From Staphylococcus xylosus NJ (GTDB lineage Bacteria; Bacillota; Bacilli; Staphylococcales; Staphylococcaceae), in contig NZ_ANMR01000043.1 of assembly GCF_000338275.1 (NCBI RefSeq), forward strand, positions 620,001 through 684,000: a DNA stretch of 64,000 nt, in the 5' to 3' direction. Of this stretch, positions 53,398 through 63,743 are shown one piece after another. The translations under genes were made by a program, and so were the position numbers. Every line of letters starts with the position of its first letter. Position 1 is the first letter of the stretch. The notes beneath the pieces were generated by a model. That model did not search any database. It was not told the origin of the DNA and worked only from the letters and a program-made list of their open reading frames with translations.

Positions 53398-53437
53398 AAA
53401 ATCACCCAATTTCGTAATGAAAACTGGATGATTTTAC
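53398..53437 (-). terminator. Terminator after coaE
   Basis: AAATCATCCA pairs with TGGGTGATTT (one G-U) around 15-20 bases, then TTTTATATA on the minus strand, a few bases past the coaE stop. Confidence 0.75.
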
Positions 53438-53444
53438 AATTCTA

Positions 53445-54065
53445 TTATTGTGCTTCTTCAGTACCACTCTCAATGTAACCTTCTTCAAGCAACAAATTTT
53501 CTAAGTTTTGTTTAAGTTCTAATTTAGTATCTCTGTTATCTATAACATGATCTGCCATTCTACGTTTTTTATCAATTGATATTTGACTATATACACGTGC
53601 TTTCGCTTCTTCCATCGATAAGTCATTGCGTTCCATCAATCGATCTATTTGAATGCTCTCAGAAGTGTACACTAGCCACACTTCATCTACAGTTTCTTGT
53701 AAATCATTTTCAAATAACAATGGAATATCCATAATCACATTATAACCTTGCTTAAGATATTCTTCCTTGTCTTTTTCCATTATATCACGAACAATTGGAT
53801 GAACGATTTCATTTAAAATCAATCTCTTCTCTGGTTGATTAAAAACAACTTCACCAACATAAGATCTATTCATATTCCCATCTTCATCTATTGCTTCATC
53901 GCCAAATACCTCTTTGACGCGTGCTAGTCCTTCAGTTCCTTTTTCAACAGCTTGTCGAGATGCAATATCTGCATCTACAACTTTAAATCCATGTGCTGTT
54001 AAAAGTTCTGATACTGTAGATTTACCTGATGCGATACCACCAGTTAGTCCTATAACTTTTGGCAT
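53445..54065 (-). CDS. coaE: Dephospho-CoA kinase
   Basis: Phosphorylates dephospho-CoA in the last step of CoA synthesis. 206 residues, P-loop [12 protein letters not shown] (6-17), [10 protein letters not shown] and the lid region ([18 protein letters not shown]). It begins 15 bases after mutM and is last in polA-mutM-coaE. Confidence 0.96.
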   Translation of the reverse strand: MPKVIGLTGGIASGKSTVSELLTAHGFKVVDADIASRQAVEKGTEGLARVKEVFGDEAIDEDGNMNRSYVGEVVFNQPEKRLILNEIVHPIVRDIMEKDKEEYLKQGYNVIMDIPLLFENDLQETVDEVWLVYTSESIQIDRLMERNDLSMEEAKARVYSQISIDKKRRMADHVIDNRDTKLELKQNLENLLLEEGYIESGTEEAQ

Positions 54066-54080
54066 ATTCTCACTCTTCCT

Positions 54081-54953
54081 TTATTTTTGGCAAGAAGGAC
54101 AGAAATGACTGTTTCTAGTTGCAATTACTTGTGTTTCTATGTCATTTCCACAAACCTTACAAACCTTTTGTTTATAAACATTAAGGTGCTGTTGCATCGT
54201 CCCAGTACTGCCATCTGCATGACGATAGTCGGAGATGCTTGTTCCACCATATTTTATACCCGATTCTAACACATCTCGAACATAATAAAATAATATGTCG
54301 CGCTCTTGATTGTTTAATGATTTTGTTAATCGAGCTGGATGTATGCCCGCTCTAAATAATGCTTCACAAGCGTATATGTTACCGCAACCTGAAATCACTC
54401 TATGATCTAAAATCATTTGTTTAATAGGCTTATTTTGATACATCTTCTTATCAAACCAAGCTAAATAATGTCCTTTTGCATCTTCCTCAAAAGGTTCTGG
54501 AGCAATTTCTAAAAATGAAGGATACGCCTCAAAATCAGGTACATTCCTAATTTCTCCAAATCGTCTAATATCTGAATAAACTAGCAATTTATCATTATCT
54601 AACTTAAATATGACATGCCAATGCTTTCTATAATTTGGCACACTAATATCTTCAATTTTATTAACCACAAAGAATCCACCAGCCATACCTAAATGACTGA
54701 TGAGTATTCTTTCTTCGTTATCTTTTTCCAGGTGAAACACAATATATTTACTACGACGTTCAATCTCTTTAATCACATATTGTTCTGTGAATTTTTGGAA
54801 TGTATCTAATGCCATACCTTTAATTATGGTTTCACGTTGACTTGCCTTACCTTCTTTAACTTTCTCTGAAAATATAACAGATTCAATTTTTTGACCGGTA
54901 GCAAACGGTTCAATACCTCTTTTTACATGTTCTACTTCTGGGAGTTCAGGCAT
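54081..54953 (-). CDS. mutM: Formamidopyrimidine-DNA glycosylase
   Basis: Bifunctional glycosylase/AP lyase for 8-oxoguanine. 290 residues. The catalytic N-terminal Pro2-Glu3 (MPELPEVEHV) is intact, as are the H2TH region (VISGCGNIYACEALF) and the C-terminal zinc finger (CKVCGN ... CPSCQK). Between polA and coaE. Confidence 0.97.
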   Translation of the reverse strand: MPELPEVEHVKRGIEPFATGQKIESVIFSEKVKEGKASQRETIIKGMALDTFQKFTEQYVIKEIERRSKYIVFHLEKDNEERILISHLGMAGGFFVVNKIEDISVPNYRKHWHVIFKLDNDKLLVYSDIRRFGEIRNVPDFEAYPSFLEIAPEPFEEDAKGHYLAWFDKKMYQNKPIKQMILDHRVISGCGNIYACEALFRAGIHPARLTKSLNNQERDILFYYVRDVLESGIKYGGTSISDYRHADGSTGTMQQHLNVYKQKVCKVCGNDIETQVIATRNSHFCPSCQK

Positions 54954-54968
54954 TTAAGTACCTTCTTT

Positions 54969-57599
54969 CTATTTTGCATCATACCATGTAGCACCATAAC
55001 TAGACTCTACTTTTAATGGAACATCTAGTTCAAGCGCATTATCCATGATTTCTTCTATAAATTTACTGAATGCTTCTACTTCATTCTTCGGTAATTCAAA
55101 TATTAATTCATCGTGTACTTGTAATAATAATTTTGCGTGAAAATCTGTATTCTTAATTTCTTTATCAAAGTTAACCATAGCTAATTTAATTATATCAGCA
55201 GCACTACCTTGAATTGGCGTATTCATTGCAGTTCTTTCAGCAAAACCACGTAAATTGAAATTTCTACTTGTTATATCCGGAATATATCTACGACGATGTA
55301 ACAAGGTTTCTACATATCCTTGTGCTTTACAATCTTTGACGATATCCTCCATATATTGTTTTACGCCAGGAAAACTATCTAAATAATCATCAATAAATTG
55401 TTTAGCTTGTTTCCGAGTAATTCCTAAACTTTGGCTCAAACCATAATCACTGATACCATAAACAATTCCAAAGTTAACTGCTTTAGCTTGTCTTCGCATC
55501 ATGCCGTCTACTTCATCAGGCTCTACCCCAAATACTTTCATCGCCGTTGCCGTATGAATATCATCATCATTAATAAATGCTTGTTTCATACTTTCATCTT
55601 GGGTGATATGAGCTAACACTCTGAGTTCAATTTGCGAGTAATCTGCAGAAAAAATAACATTGTTTTCATCAGTAGATTTAAATGCTTTTCTTATTTTTCT
55701 GCCCTCTTCTAAACGGACAGGGATATTTTGTAAATTTGGGTCGATAGACGATAATCTACCTGTTTGTGCTAATGTTTGATTGAATCTTGTGTGGATTCTA
55801 TTATCACCACTTATAACTTTCTGCAAACCTTCAACATAAGTGGATTGTAACTTTGCAAGTTGTCTGTATTCTAATATATATTCAATGATTGGATGTTGTC
55901 CTTGTAATTGTTCGAGCACATCTACTGCAGTAGAATATCCTGTTTTTGTTTTCTTAATTACTGGTAATTCTAATGTTTCAAACAATACGACACCTAATTG
56001 CTTTGGAGAGTTAATATTAAATGATTCTCCTGCAGCTTGATATATATTATCAATCAATACATCCAATTTTGTTTGAATTTCTTTTTCCATTTCTTCTAAA
56101 TCACTAACCGCAGTATAAATTCCCGTTTCTTCCATATCACTTAATATGCGCGCTAATGGTAGTTCTAAATTATTTAATAGATCCGTTTGATTATATTCGG
56201 TTAATTGTTCTTGCATAATTGGTTTAACTTGATTAATCGCTTCTATAACTGTTGCAACATAACGATTCAAAACATCGTCTTCAGGTAAATGTCTCTTTTT
56301 ACCCTTACCATATACCTCAATACTTTGTTGAACATAATGTTGACCGTAATTGCTAACTACAGAGTTTACATCATCAATAGCTCGAGATGGATCTATAATA
56401 TAACTTGCAAGCATCACATCAAAAATAATATTTTTAATCAATATATCCAACCTGTGCGCAACAACATACGTCTTTTTAGCATCATAAACATTTTTTTCTG
56501 TTGTATCATCCTCTAACCAAGCTATAAGTTCAGGATAATCATGAATGGTTGTTGCATCAATAACAACATGATGGTCACCATCAAACAATGCAAACTTCAA
56601 AATATCATCTTTCAAATAATTGGAGCCGTCCAATTCAAAATGAACAGTTGCAGAAGTTAAAGATTTAAAGTCAATATTTGTAAAGTCAGATTCTACATTC
56701 AGTTCTTTTTCCTCAGTCGTAGAATGTGTCCCGTCTACATCTATTTGTTCAAGCAATTGTTTAAATTCTAGTTTTTTGAATAAATCAATTTTAGCTGAAG
56801 TATCCGGATTTTCTGGCAGCTTTGTATCTTCGAGTGACACTTCAATAGGACTTGCACAATTAATTGTTGCAAGTTCTTTACTCATCAAGGCATCATCTTT
56901 ACTATTTTCTAGTTTTTCTTTCAATTTCTTACCTGATACTTCATCCAAATGTTCATAAACATTTTCCACGGTTGAAAATTGTTTTAGTAGCTTGATTGCA
57001 GTTTTTTCACCAATTCCAGCTACACCTGGGATATTATCTGATGCATCCCCCATCAAACCTTTCATATCTATGATTTGGTTTGGAACTAAACCATCATATT
57101 TTTCCGCAATAAAATCAGGTGTGTAATGATCAACATCTGTCACACCTTTCTTAGTATAATAAATAGTAACATCATCCGTCGCTAATTGTGTTAAGTCGCG
57201 ATCTCCTGTAACTATAATAGTTTCAAATTGTGCGTCATCAGCCTCTTTACTTAATGTCCCAATAATATCATCTGCTTCATAGTTTTCTAATTCATATCTT
57301 TTAATTTGATAAGCGTCCAATAACTGTCTTACATAAGGAAATTGCTCGCTCAACTCGGGTGGCGTTTTTTGACGTCCACCTTTATATTCACTATATTTAT
57401 CATGTCTAAATGTAGTCTTTCCTGCATCGAACGCAACAAGAAAATGTGTGGGCTGTTCTTCTTTGATTATTTTTTCTAGTAACATTGCAAATCCATACAC
57501 AGCATTAGTGTGTATACCTGCTTTATTTTGTAATAATGGTAAAGCATAAAAGGCTCTGAAGCTCAGACTGTTACCATCAATTAGAATTAATTTATTCAC
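54969..57599 (-). CDS. polA: DNA polymerase I
   Basis: 876 residues from GTG 57599, with GGAGG eight bases upstream. N-terminal 5' nuclease (LILIDGNSLSFRAFYAL, GDRDLTQLA), then a 3'-5' exonuclease-like domain that lacks the usual acidic metal ligands, so proofreading is probably absent as in other Gram-positive PolI. Polymerase motifs A (DYSQIELRVLAH), B (RRQAKAVNFGIVYG) and C (QVHDEL) are intact. First gene of polA-mutM-coaE. A longer in-frame start at 57632 has no ribosome site. Confidence 0.96.
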   Translation of the reverse strand: MNKLILIDGNSLSFRAFYALPLLQNKAGIHTNAVYGFAMLLEKIIKEEQPTHFLVAFDAGKTTFRHDKYSEYKGGRQKTPPELSEQFPYVRQLLDAYQIKRYELENYEADDIIGTLSKEADDAQFETIIVTGDRDLTQLATDDVTIYYTKKGVTDVDHYTPDFIAEKYDGLVPNQIIDMKGLMGDASDNIPGVAGIGEKTAIKLLKQFSTVENVYEHLDEVSGKKLKEKLENSKDDALMSKELATINCASPIEVSLEDTKLPENPDTSAKIDLFKKLEFKQLLEQIDVDGTHSTTEEKELNVESDFTNIDFKSLTSATVHFELDGSNYLKDDILKFALFDGDHHVVIDATTIHDYPELIAWLEDDTTEKNVYDAKKTYVVAHRLDILIKNIIFDVMLASYIIDPSRAIDDVNSVVSNYGQHYVQQSIEVYGKGKKRHLPEDDVLNRYVATVIEAINQVKPIMQEQLTEYNQTDLLNNLELPLARILSDMEETGIYTAVSDLEEMEKEIQTKLDVLIDNIYQAAGESFNINSPKQLGVVLFETLELPVIKKTKTGYSTAVDVLEQLQGQHPIIEYILEYRQLAKLQSTYVEGLQKVISGDNRIHTRFNQTLAQTGRLSSIDPNLQNIPVRLEEGRKIRKAFKSTDENNVIFSADYSQIELRVLAHITQDESMKQAFINDDDIHTATAMKVFGVEPDEVDGMMRRQAKAVNFGIVYGISDYGLSQSLGITRKQAKQFIDDYLDSFPGVKQYMEDIVKDCKAQGYVETLLHRRRYIPDITSRNFNLRGFAERTAMNTPIQGSAADIIKLAMVNFDKEIKNTDFHAKLLLQVHDELIFELPKNEVEAFSKFIEEIMDNALELDVPLKVESSYGATWYDAK

Positions 57600-57838
57600 T
57601 ATTTTAACCTCCAACACATATTTATTTAACATTTTAGCATAAATTACTAACTTACCTATATCGAAACATTATCATAACTTATTTTATAATCATCATTTTA
57701 ACTGTAAGCATGTAGTTTCTTGCGATTATCATATATAAGGATTTTAATTCTATTACTAGCATAACACGTTTGTCCTTTTTAAATATACGTTTAAAATTTC
57801 GATGTTATGCTAGGTATTACTCTTAAAAAGCATAAAAA
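57600..57838. other. polA upstream region
   Basis: About 240 bases with no gene; presumably the polA promoter. AT-rich, nothing further recognised. Confidence 0.4.
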
Positions 57839-57876
57839 ACCGACGCCGAATTTAAATTTCAGACGTCGATTTCTAA
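57839..57876 (-). terminator. Terminator after phoR
   Basis: CGACGTC pairs with GGCGTCG, continued by GAA/TTC after a bulge, around an AT-rich loop; the minus strand runs into TTTTTT. About 130 bases past the phoR stop. Confidence 0.75.
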
Positions 57877-58004
57877 CTCACGTACAATACTTAATTAGTT
57901 CAGTACACAAATACGATGGCTTTTTATATGTTGTTGGAATTCAATACATATCATTAAAATTATCCTATTTATAATTCAATCATCGTAACTATTATTTACA
58001 ACCG

Positions 58005-59693
58005 CTATTTAAAAAAAGTAACTCTGAATGTCGAACCTTTACCAACTTCACTACATACATTAATTCTTCCACCATGCGCTTCCATAATATGTTTAGTAAT
58101 AGATAAACCAAGCCCAGTACCGCCTGAATCTCTACTTCGTGCTTTATCAACTCGATAAAAGCGTTCAAAAATATGTTTTTGATCTTCTTTGCTTATGCCA
58201 ATACCAAAATCTTGTACTTCCATGATACGCTTCTGTTCATCTTTATAAACACGAATTATTACATCACTATCTACTTTAGAATAACTAATTGCATTTGATA
58301 ATAAGTTAAGCGCAACTTGAGACACTTTGTCTTGATTTGCATTAATAACAATATCAGAATCGATTTCATTAATTATAGTAATATTTTTGTCTTCTGCAAT
58401 TTTTTGCATGTTTTTAATTGTTGTTTCTGCAATATCTGACAAACTCATATACGCTGTTTCTATTTCTGTTTGTTGTTCTACATGTGATAAATCCAATAAA
58501 TCAAATACTAAAGTCTCTATACGATCGGACTCTTTAGAAATAATTTTTAAAAACTCATTGAGTGTTTGTTCATCGTTTTTAGCACCATCTAATAATGTTT
58601 CAGCAAATCCTTTAATTGACGTAATAGGTGTTTTTAATTCATGAGATACATTAGCTACAAATTCACGTCTTAAATTCTCAAGTTTTTTTAGATTTGTTAT
58701 ATCATGTAAAACAATGACCATGCCATAAAGGTTTTTCCTAGTTCTTGATAATATTGGAACGCAGGCTGTATCAAAATATTTCTCATGCACTTGATTTATA
58801 GTTAATTTAATTTGATCATAAATAGGTTTCTCAACTTTAAAAGCTTCAGTAATTAACTTTTGTAATTTAACATCTGTAAAGTCAACATAGCTTTTATGTT
58901 CAACAGCTTCATCTGGCGTAAACACATGATAAAACGATTTATTTGCTACAACAATTTCACCGTATTTATCAATCATTAAAATCGAACTTGGAATATTTTC
59001 AACAGTTGTTTTCAACCTATTTGATTGCAGTTTCTGTTTATGATTTAGTCTTTGCAACCTACGCGCTAGCTCATTAGTAGTTACAAACAGTTCTCTTGTC
59101 TCTTTGACATTGCTTTCTGGTACTCTTACATGATAATAGCCTTCAGCCAATAAGTTTGTGGCGTAGGTCACCTCATTGATTGGTCTGATATATGTTCGAT
59201 TAATGCTTCTAACAACTAAAAATATGATGATTAATACAAATAAACCAATAATCGCTATATATTTCCAAACTTCAATCTGTATTTCTAAAATCTCATTATT
59301 TATACCACTAATTAAGACATCTTTATCATTTATAGATGTCTTAAATGTAAATCTATGGTCATCATTTTGCTTATCATAAGTCAATTTAGAAGGAATAGCA
59401 GGATTATTTATATCATTATTAATTTGCGTCCCTTGTTTTGTCGAAAACAAGACATCGTTATTTTCTTTAATATACACTGTAAGTTCTTCACTTTTAGCGA
59501 CATCTCTCATTTCATCTTTTTTATGATCACTATAAAGATTAACAAAATGCTGAGCTTGATGTTCTAAATTGCCTTCTTGACCAGTTGTAATAGTGTTATG
59601 GATTACATGTGTAATAATAGTACCCAATATTAAAAAGCTAATAATAACGATGGTACATAATAAAAATAAAAGTCTTTGGTGAAACTTAAGCAT
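58005..59693 (-). CDS. phoR: Phosphate-regulon sensor histidine kinase PhoR
   Basis: Membrane kinase partner of PhoP. 562 residues: helix 1 (about 7-30), external domain (about 31-140), helix 2 (141-163), HAMP linker, PAS domain (about 225-340), then the HisKA box with His351 (FVANVSHELKTPITSIKGFA) and the ATPase boxes NLLSNAIS, FGIGISKED and GGTGLGLSI. Start overlaps the phoP stop by one base. Confidence 0.94.
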   Translation of the reverse strand: MLKFHQRLLFLLCTIVIISFLILGTIITHVIHNTITTGQEGNLEHQAQHFVNLYSDHKKDEMRDVAKSEELTVYIKENNDVLFSTKQGTQINNDINNPAIPSKLTYDKQNDDHRFTFKTSINDKDVLISGINNEILEIQIEVWKYIAIIGLFVLIIIFLVVRSINRTYIRPINEVTYATNLLAEGYYHVRVPESNVKETRELFVTTNELARRLQRLNHKQKLQSNRLKTTVENIPSSILMIDKYGEIVVANKSFYHVFTPDEAVEHKSYVDFTDVKLQKLITEAFKVEKPIYDQIKLTINQVHEKYFDTACVPILSRTRKNLYGMVIVLHDITNLKKLENLRREFVANVSHELKTPITSIKGFAETLLDGAKNDEQTLNEFLKIISKESDRIETLVFDLLDLSHVEQQTEIETAYMSLSDIAETTIKNMQKIAEDKNITIINEIDSDIVINANQDKVSQVALNLLSNAISYSKVDSDVIIRVYKDEQKRIMEVQDFGIGISKEDQKHIFERFYRVDKARSRDSGGTGLGLSITKHIMEAHGGRINVCSEVGKGSTFRVTFFK

Positions 59694-60403
59694 TAGACTT
59701 TGGGTCTTTCCAATTTATACCCTAATCCACGAACGGTTTTAATGAGTTTCGGTTGTTTAGGGTTTTCTTCTAATTTATCTCTCAAATGACTAATATGTAC
59801 GTCCACAATTCTAGAATCGCCTGCGAATTCATAATTCCATACTGAATTCAACATATGCTCGCGAGTAATCACTCTGCCCTGTCTTTCAATAAGATATAAT
59901 AATAATTCAAACTCTTTTGGAGTCAATTCTAGCAATTCATCTTCTCTGTACACTTCGAAATATTCTGGTCTAATTCTTATTGAGCCAATTAATATATCGT
60001 CTTCATCATTTTCAACTGGTACTGCTTCATTGACTATGGCTGATCTTCTTAATATCGCCTTTACTCTTGCTACCACTTCTCTTGGTGAAAATGGCTTAGT
60101 CATGTAATCGTCTGCTCCTAACTCAAGTCCTAAAACACGATCAAATTCATCATCTTTGGCAGTTAACATCAAAATAGGTACTAAATTTTTATCAGAACGA
60201 ATTGTTTTACAAACTTCTATACCATCTTTTTGGGGAAGCATAACATCTAACACAATCAATTCAGGATTTGTAGAGTTAACTTTTTCTAATGCATCCTCTC
60301 CATCATAAGCCACTTCTACTATGTATCCGGCTTGCTCTAAATTATATTTTAATAAGGTTACGATTGATTGTTCATCATCTACTACAAGTACTTTTTGTGA
60401 CAT
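59693..60403 (-). CDS. phoP: Phosphate-regulon response regulator PhoP
   Basis: OmpR-type regulator activated at low phosphate. 236 residues: receiver domain with phospho-acceptor Asp53 (VLDVMLPQKDG) and a C-terminal winged helix (TPKEFELLLYLIERQGRVITRE). GGAGGTATACT precedes ATG 60403. Promoter TATAAT at 60440-60435. Confidence 0.95.
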   Translation of the reverse strand: MSQKVLVVDDEQSIVTLLKYNLEQAGYIVEVAYDGEDALEKVNSTNPELIVLDVMLPQKDGIEVCKTIRSDKNLVPILMLTAKDDEFDRVLGLELGADDYMTKPFSPREVVARVKAILRRSAIVNEAVPVENDEDDILIGSIRIRPEYFEVYREDELLELTPKEFELLLYLIERQGRVITREHMLNSVWNYEFAGDSRIVDVHISHLRDKLEENPKQPKLIKTVRGLGYKLERPKV

Positions 60404-60467
60404 AGTATACCTCCATAATTGTGTTTACAAATTAATTATAACTTATATTTTAATAAAAATAACATAG

Positions 60468-60506
60468 TTTAAAATTTTTTAACATAAACTTTACAATGCG
60501 TTTGTT
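60468..60506 (+). promoter_or_regulatory. Pho-box-like direct repeat array before phoP
   Basis: Four hexamers start exactly 11 bases apart: TTTAAA (60468), TTAACA (60479), TTTACA (60490), TTTGTT (60501). TTAACA-type repeats with 5-base gaps are the PhoP~P site of B. subtilis. The array ends just upstream of where the phoP -35 should lie (about 60458-60463). Confidence 0.6.
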
Positions 60507-60815
60507 ACTAAACTATGCCAATATACACGCGATTTTTGCAACGTTAGCCTATGCAAAGAATCAAACAAATCCGCTTGAATTATTACACCATACTAATTAC
60601 CCGTTATTAATAAAATCTTAACATTTAATTAATAATATGAACACTTATTACATGATAGTCAAGCGAGCCTCAACTAACATCATGAAAAAATTACACTTTT
60701 ACAATAAATCAAAGATTTTATTTTTACTCGCTCTAGTTCTTTTATCCCTATAAATTTAAATATAAAAGAATTAAAAATTTTCATTTGTTATATATGGGCT
60801 AACTAGAAAAAGAAA
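60507..60815. other. phoP-icd intergenic region
   Basis: About 310 bases. A 38-codon frame on the plus strand (60637-60753, ending in a hydrophobic SKILFLLALVLLSL) has no ribosome site and is not called. Nothing else recognised. Confidence 0.4.
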
Positions 60816-60847
60816 AGCCCGAGACACCTAATCATGCCCCAGACTTA
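60816..60847 (-). terminator. Terminator after icd
   Basis: AAGTCTGGGGC pairs with GTCTCGGGCTT over 11 positions with G-U pairs, then TTTTCTTTTTC on the minus strand. Confidence 0.8.
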
Positions 60848-60892
60848 TCTGTTGATTTTAATTCAAGGTAAATTACCTTTGATTATATATAA

Positions 60893-62158
60893 TTATAGGT
60901 TTTTAATTAATTCGTCTGCGAAGTTAGAAGTAGAAACTTCTGTTGCACCATCCATTAAACGTGCAAAGTCATAAGTTACAACTTTAGAAGCAATCGTTTT
61001 TTCGATTGAACTTGTAATTTTATCAGCAGCTTCTTGCCATCCAAGATGCTCTAACATTAATACAGCACTTAATAATTCAGATGATGGGTTCACTTTATTT
61101 AATCCGGCGTATTTAGGTGCAGTACCATGTGTAGCTTCGAAAATGGCATGTCCAGTTTCATAGTTGATATTGGCACCAGGAGCAATACCAATACCCCCGA
61201 CTTGTGCAGCTAATGCATCTGATACATAATCACCATTTAAGTTCATAGTAGCTACTACATCGTGATCAGCTGGACGTGTTAAAATTTGTTGTAAGAAAAT
61301 ATCAGCAATTGAATCTTTAACGATAATTTTTCCTTCTTGTTCAGCTTTATCTTGCGCAGCATTTGCAGCGTCTTTACCTTCTTTTTCAACAATTTCATCA
61401 TATTGTTGCCATGTAAATACTTTATCTCCAAATTCATTATGTGCTAAATCATAACCCCATTGTTTGAAAGCACCTTCAGTAAATTTCATAATATTACCTT
61501 TATGTACTAAAGTTAATGATTTACGATTATTATCTATAGCATATTGGATAGAAGCACGAACTAAACGCTCAGTACCTTCTTTAGAAACTGGTTTTACACC
61601 AATACCTGATGTTTCAGGGAATCTAATGTTTTTAGCGCCCATTTCGTCTTGTAAGAAGTCAATTAATTTTTTCGCTTCTGGCGTACCTTCTTTAAATTCA
61701 ATACCAGCGTAGATATCTTCAGTGTTTTCACGGAAAATTACCATGTCTGTATCTTCAGGACGTTTTACAGGTGAAGGTACCCCTTGGAACCAACGTACTG
61801 GACGTAAACATGTGAATAAATCTAACTCTTGACGTAATGCAACATTTAGTGAACGAATACCCCCACCAATTGGAGTAGTTAAAGGGCCTTTAATAGCAAT
61901 TAAATATTCTTCAATTGTTTCGAGTGTTTCTTTAGGTAACCATTCGCCAGTTTCGTCATAAGCTTTTTGACCAGCTAACACTTCTTTCCATTCGATTTTT
62001 TTTTCGCCGTTATAAGCTTGTTCAACTGCAGCGTCAATTACGCGACTTGCTGCATTCCAGATATCAGGACCGATACCGTCACCGATTATAAATGGAATTA
62101 CTGGATTATTTGGTACTGTTAAACCTTCATTTGTTTTAACTACTTTTTCTCCTGCCAT
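60893..62158 (-). CDS. icd: Isocitrate dehydrogenase (NADP)
   Basis: Oxidatively decarboxylates isocitrate to 2-oxoglutarate in the TCA cycle. 421 residues with substrate-binding Ser103 in [27 protein letters not shown], and [17 protein letters not shown] for NADP. GGAGGTTTTTTCAC precedes ATG 62158. 113 bases downstream of citZ with no terminator seen, so one operon as in Bacillus. Confidence 0.96.
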   Translation of the reverse strand: MAGEKVVKTNEGLTVPNNPVIPFIIGDGIGPDIWNAASRVIDAAVEQAYNGEKKIEWKEVLAGQKAYDETGEWLPKETLETIEEYLIAIKGPLTTPIGGGIRSLNVALRQELDLFTCLRPVRWFQGVPSPVKRPEDTDMVIFRENTEDIYAGIEFKEGTPEAKKLIDFLQDEMGAKNIRFPETSGIGVKPVSKEGTERLVRASIQYAIDNNRKSLTLVHKGNIMKFTEGAFKQWGYDLAHNEFGDKVFTWQQYDEIVEKEGKDAANAAQDKAEQEGKIIVKDSIADIFLQQILTRPADHDVVATMNLNGDYVSDALAAQVGGIGIAPGANINYETGHAIFEATHGTAPKYAGLNKVNPSSELLSAVLMLEHLGWQEAADKITSSIEKTIASKVVTYDFARLMDGATEVSTSNFADELIKNL

Positions 62159-62271
62159 GTGAAAAAACCTCCGTCATTTTGAGTTCTATTTTAGTTGTAC
62201 TAACCACTATCATACATGAATTAATAATATTTTCAATTTTTATAAATTGTATTATTCATTTAATAATTTAA

Positions 62272-63390
62272 TTATCTTTCTTCGATTGGCTCATATGTTC
62301 TATTTGTTTCACCAATGTACTGAGCTCTTGGGCGCATGATTCTGTTATCTCTATATTGTTCTAAGATATGTGCAATCCAACCAGAAGTTCTACTCACCGC
62401 AAAGATTGGAGTGAACAAGTCATGCTCAATATTCATACTATGATATACAGTAGCACTAAAGAAATCGACATTTGCAATCAAACCTTTTTCAGCTTTCATT
62501 TTATCTGCTATTTTCACTGAAATATCAAATAATTGACTTTGTCCTGTTTCAGAAGTGATTTTTCTACTCATTTCTTTTAAGTATTTAGCTCTTGGATCGC
62601 CATCTTTATATACACGGTGTCCAAAGCCCATAATTTTTTCTTTGTTTTTAATTTTATTATCAATATATTCATCGACTTCATCAATAGATTTCACTTCAGA
62701 TAACATGCTCATTACACGTTCATTTGCACCGCCATGAAGTGGTCCTTTTAATGAACCAACAGCAGCTACAATTCCTGAATACATATCAGATAATGATGAT
62801 ACTGCACATCTAGCTGTAAATGTTGATGCATTTAATTCATGATCTGCATGTAATACAAGTGCTTTATTAAATGCTTCAATTTCAATTTCAGAAGGTAGTT
62901 CCCCTCTTAACATGTACAAGAAGTTACCCGCATAGTTTAAATCACTACTTGGTTTAACAATTTCTTTTCCTTCCCTAACACGCGCATAAGCTGTAACTAA
63001 TGAAGCAATTTTGGCTTGAATACGTATAGCACGCTCCAGTGTTTGACTTTCGTCTTCATCTTCAGCATGCTCGTCAAAATGAGCAATATATGAAACTGAA
63101 GTTCTTAAAGCTGTCATTGGGTGAACATTGCCTGTTGCGTATTCTTTAAAGTGGTTATACACTCTAGGATTTAAAGTCATATATTCAAAAAGCTTTTGTT
63201 TTAAGTCTTTTAATTCATCCTCATTTGGCAATCGATAATGCCATAATAAAAAGATGATTTCTTCAAATTCAGCATTCTGTGCTAAGTCATCAATATCATA
63301 ACCAGCATAAGTTAATTGGCTATCGATAATAGAACTTACTTTTGTTTCAGATGCAATTACCCCTTCTAAACCTTTCTGTAACTCTGCCAT
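62272..63390 (-). CDS. citZ: Citrate synthase
   Basis: Condenses acetyl-CoA and oxaloacetate. 372 residues. Catalytic His219 (GPLHGGANERV), His258 (GFGHRVYKDGDPRA) and Asp309 (NVDFFSATVY) are intact. AAAGGGG lies before ATG 63390. First gene of citZ-icd; a strong promoter and a cre-like site lie directly upstream. Confidence 0.97.
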   Translation of the reverse strand: MAELQKGLEGVIASETKVSSIIDSQLTYAGYDIDDLAQNAEFEEIIFLLWHYRLPNEDELKDLKQKLFEYMTLNPRVYNHFKEYATGNVHPMTALRTSVSYIAHFDEHAEDEDESQTLERAIRIQAKIASLVTAYARVREGKEIVKPSSDLNYAGNFLYMLRGELPSEIEIEAFNKALVLHADHELNASTFTARCAVSSLSDMYSGIVAAVGSLKGPLHGGANERVMSMLSEVKSIDEVDEYIDNKIKNKEKIMGFGHRVYKDGDPRAKYLKEMSRKITSETGQSQLFDISVKIADKMKAEKGLIANVDFFSATVYHSMNIEHDLFTPIFAVSRTSGWIAHILEQYRDNRIMRPRAQYIGETNRTYEPIEER

Positions 63391-63418
63391 ATATAAATTC
63401 CCCTTTTCTATTTCATTA

Positions 63419-63432
63419 TGAAATGGCTTTCA
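63419..63432. promoter_or_regulatory. cre-like site downstream of the citZ -10
   Basis: TGAAATGGCTTTCA fits TGNAANCGNWNNCA except for one base at the centre on either strand. It starts seven bases beyond the -10 box, so CcpA bound here would overlap the transcription start and block initiation. Confidence 0.6.
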
Positions 63433-63438
63433 CAACTC

Positions 63439-63467
63439 ATTATATCCAATCTTTACTCTTTTGTGAA
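63439..63467 (-). promoter_or_regulatory. citZ promoter
   Basis: TTCACA (63467-63462), 17-base spacer, TATAAT (63444-63439) on the minus strand, about 50 bases before the citZ start. Confidence 0.8.
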
Positions 63468-63743
63468 TATTTTGAGTATATTTTCTTATCAAACCAATAT
63501 GAAATACTTATTTATTTATATGCCCTTTAACACACTTCTATCACTTACATTGTTATAAGTTCATTTTAATATGGAAACTGTCTCACTTCAATTTTTATAG
63601 CATTTTAATTGGTTATCATGATTAATAACAAATAATTAATGTATTATTATACTAAACGCCATAGACTCTATTTAAAAAAATAGTTGTTTTATTTTATATT
63701 GCATAGCATAATAATAATTAACTAAATAAAGGAGTATAATTTT
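63468..63743. other. Divergent region between citZ and the permease
   Basis: About 275 AT-rich bases. It should contain the plus-strand promoter for the permease; I could not choose between several AT-rich -10-like sites near 63700. No gene recognised. Confidence 0.4.

Noticed and set aside
60637..60753. 38-codon plus-strand frame (MNTYYMIVKRASTN start, hydrophobic SKILFLLALVLLSL end) between icd and phoP
   Set aside because: No ribosome site, no promoter or terminator of its own in that direction, and AT-rich surroundings make such frames common.
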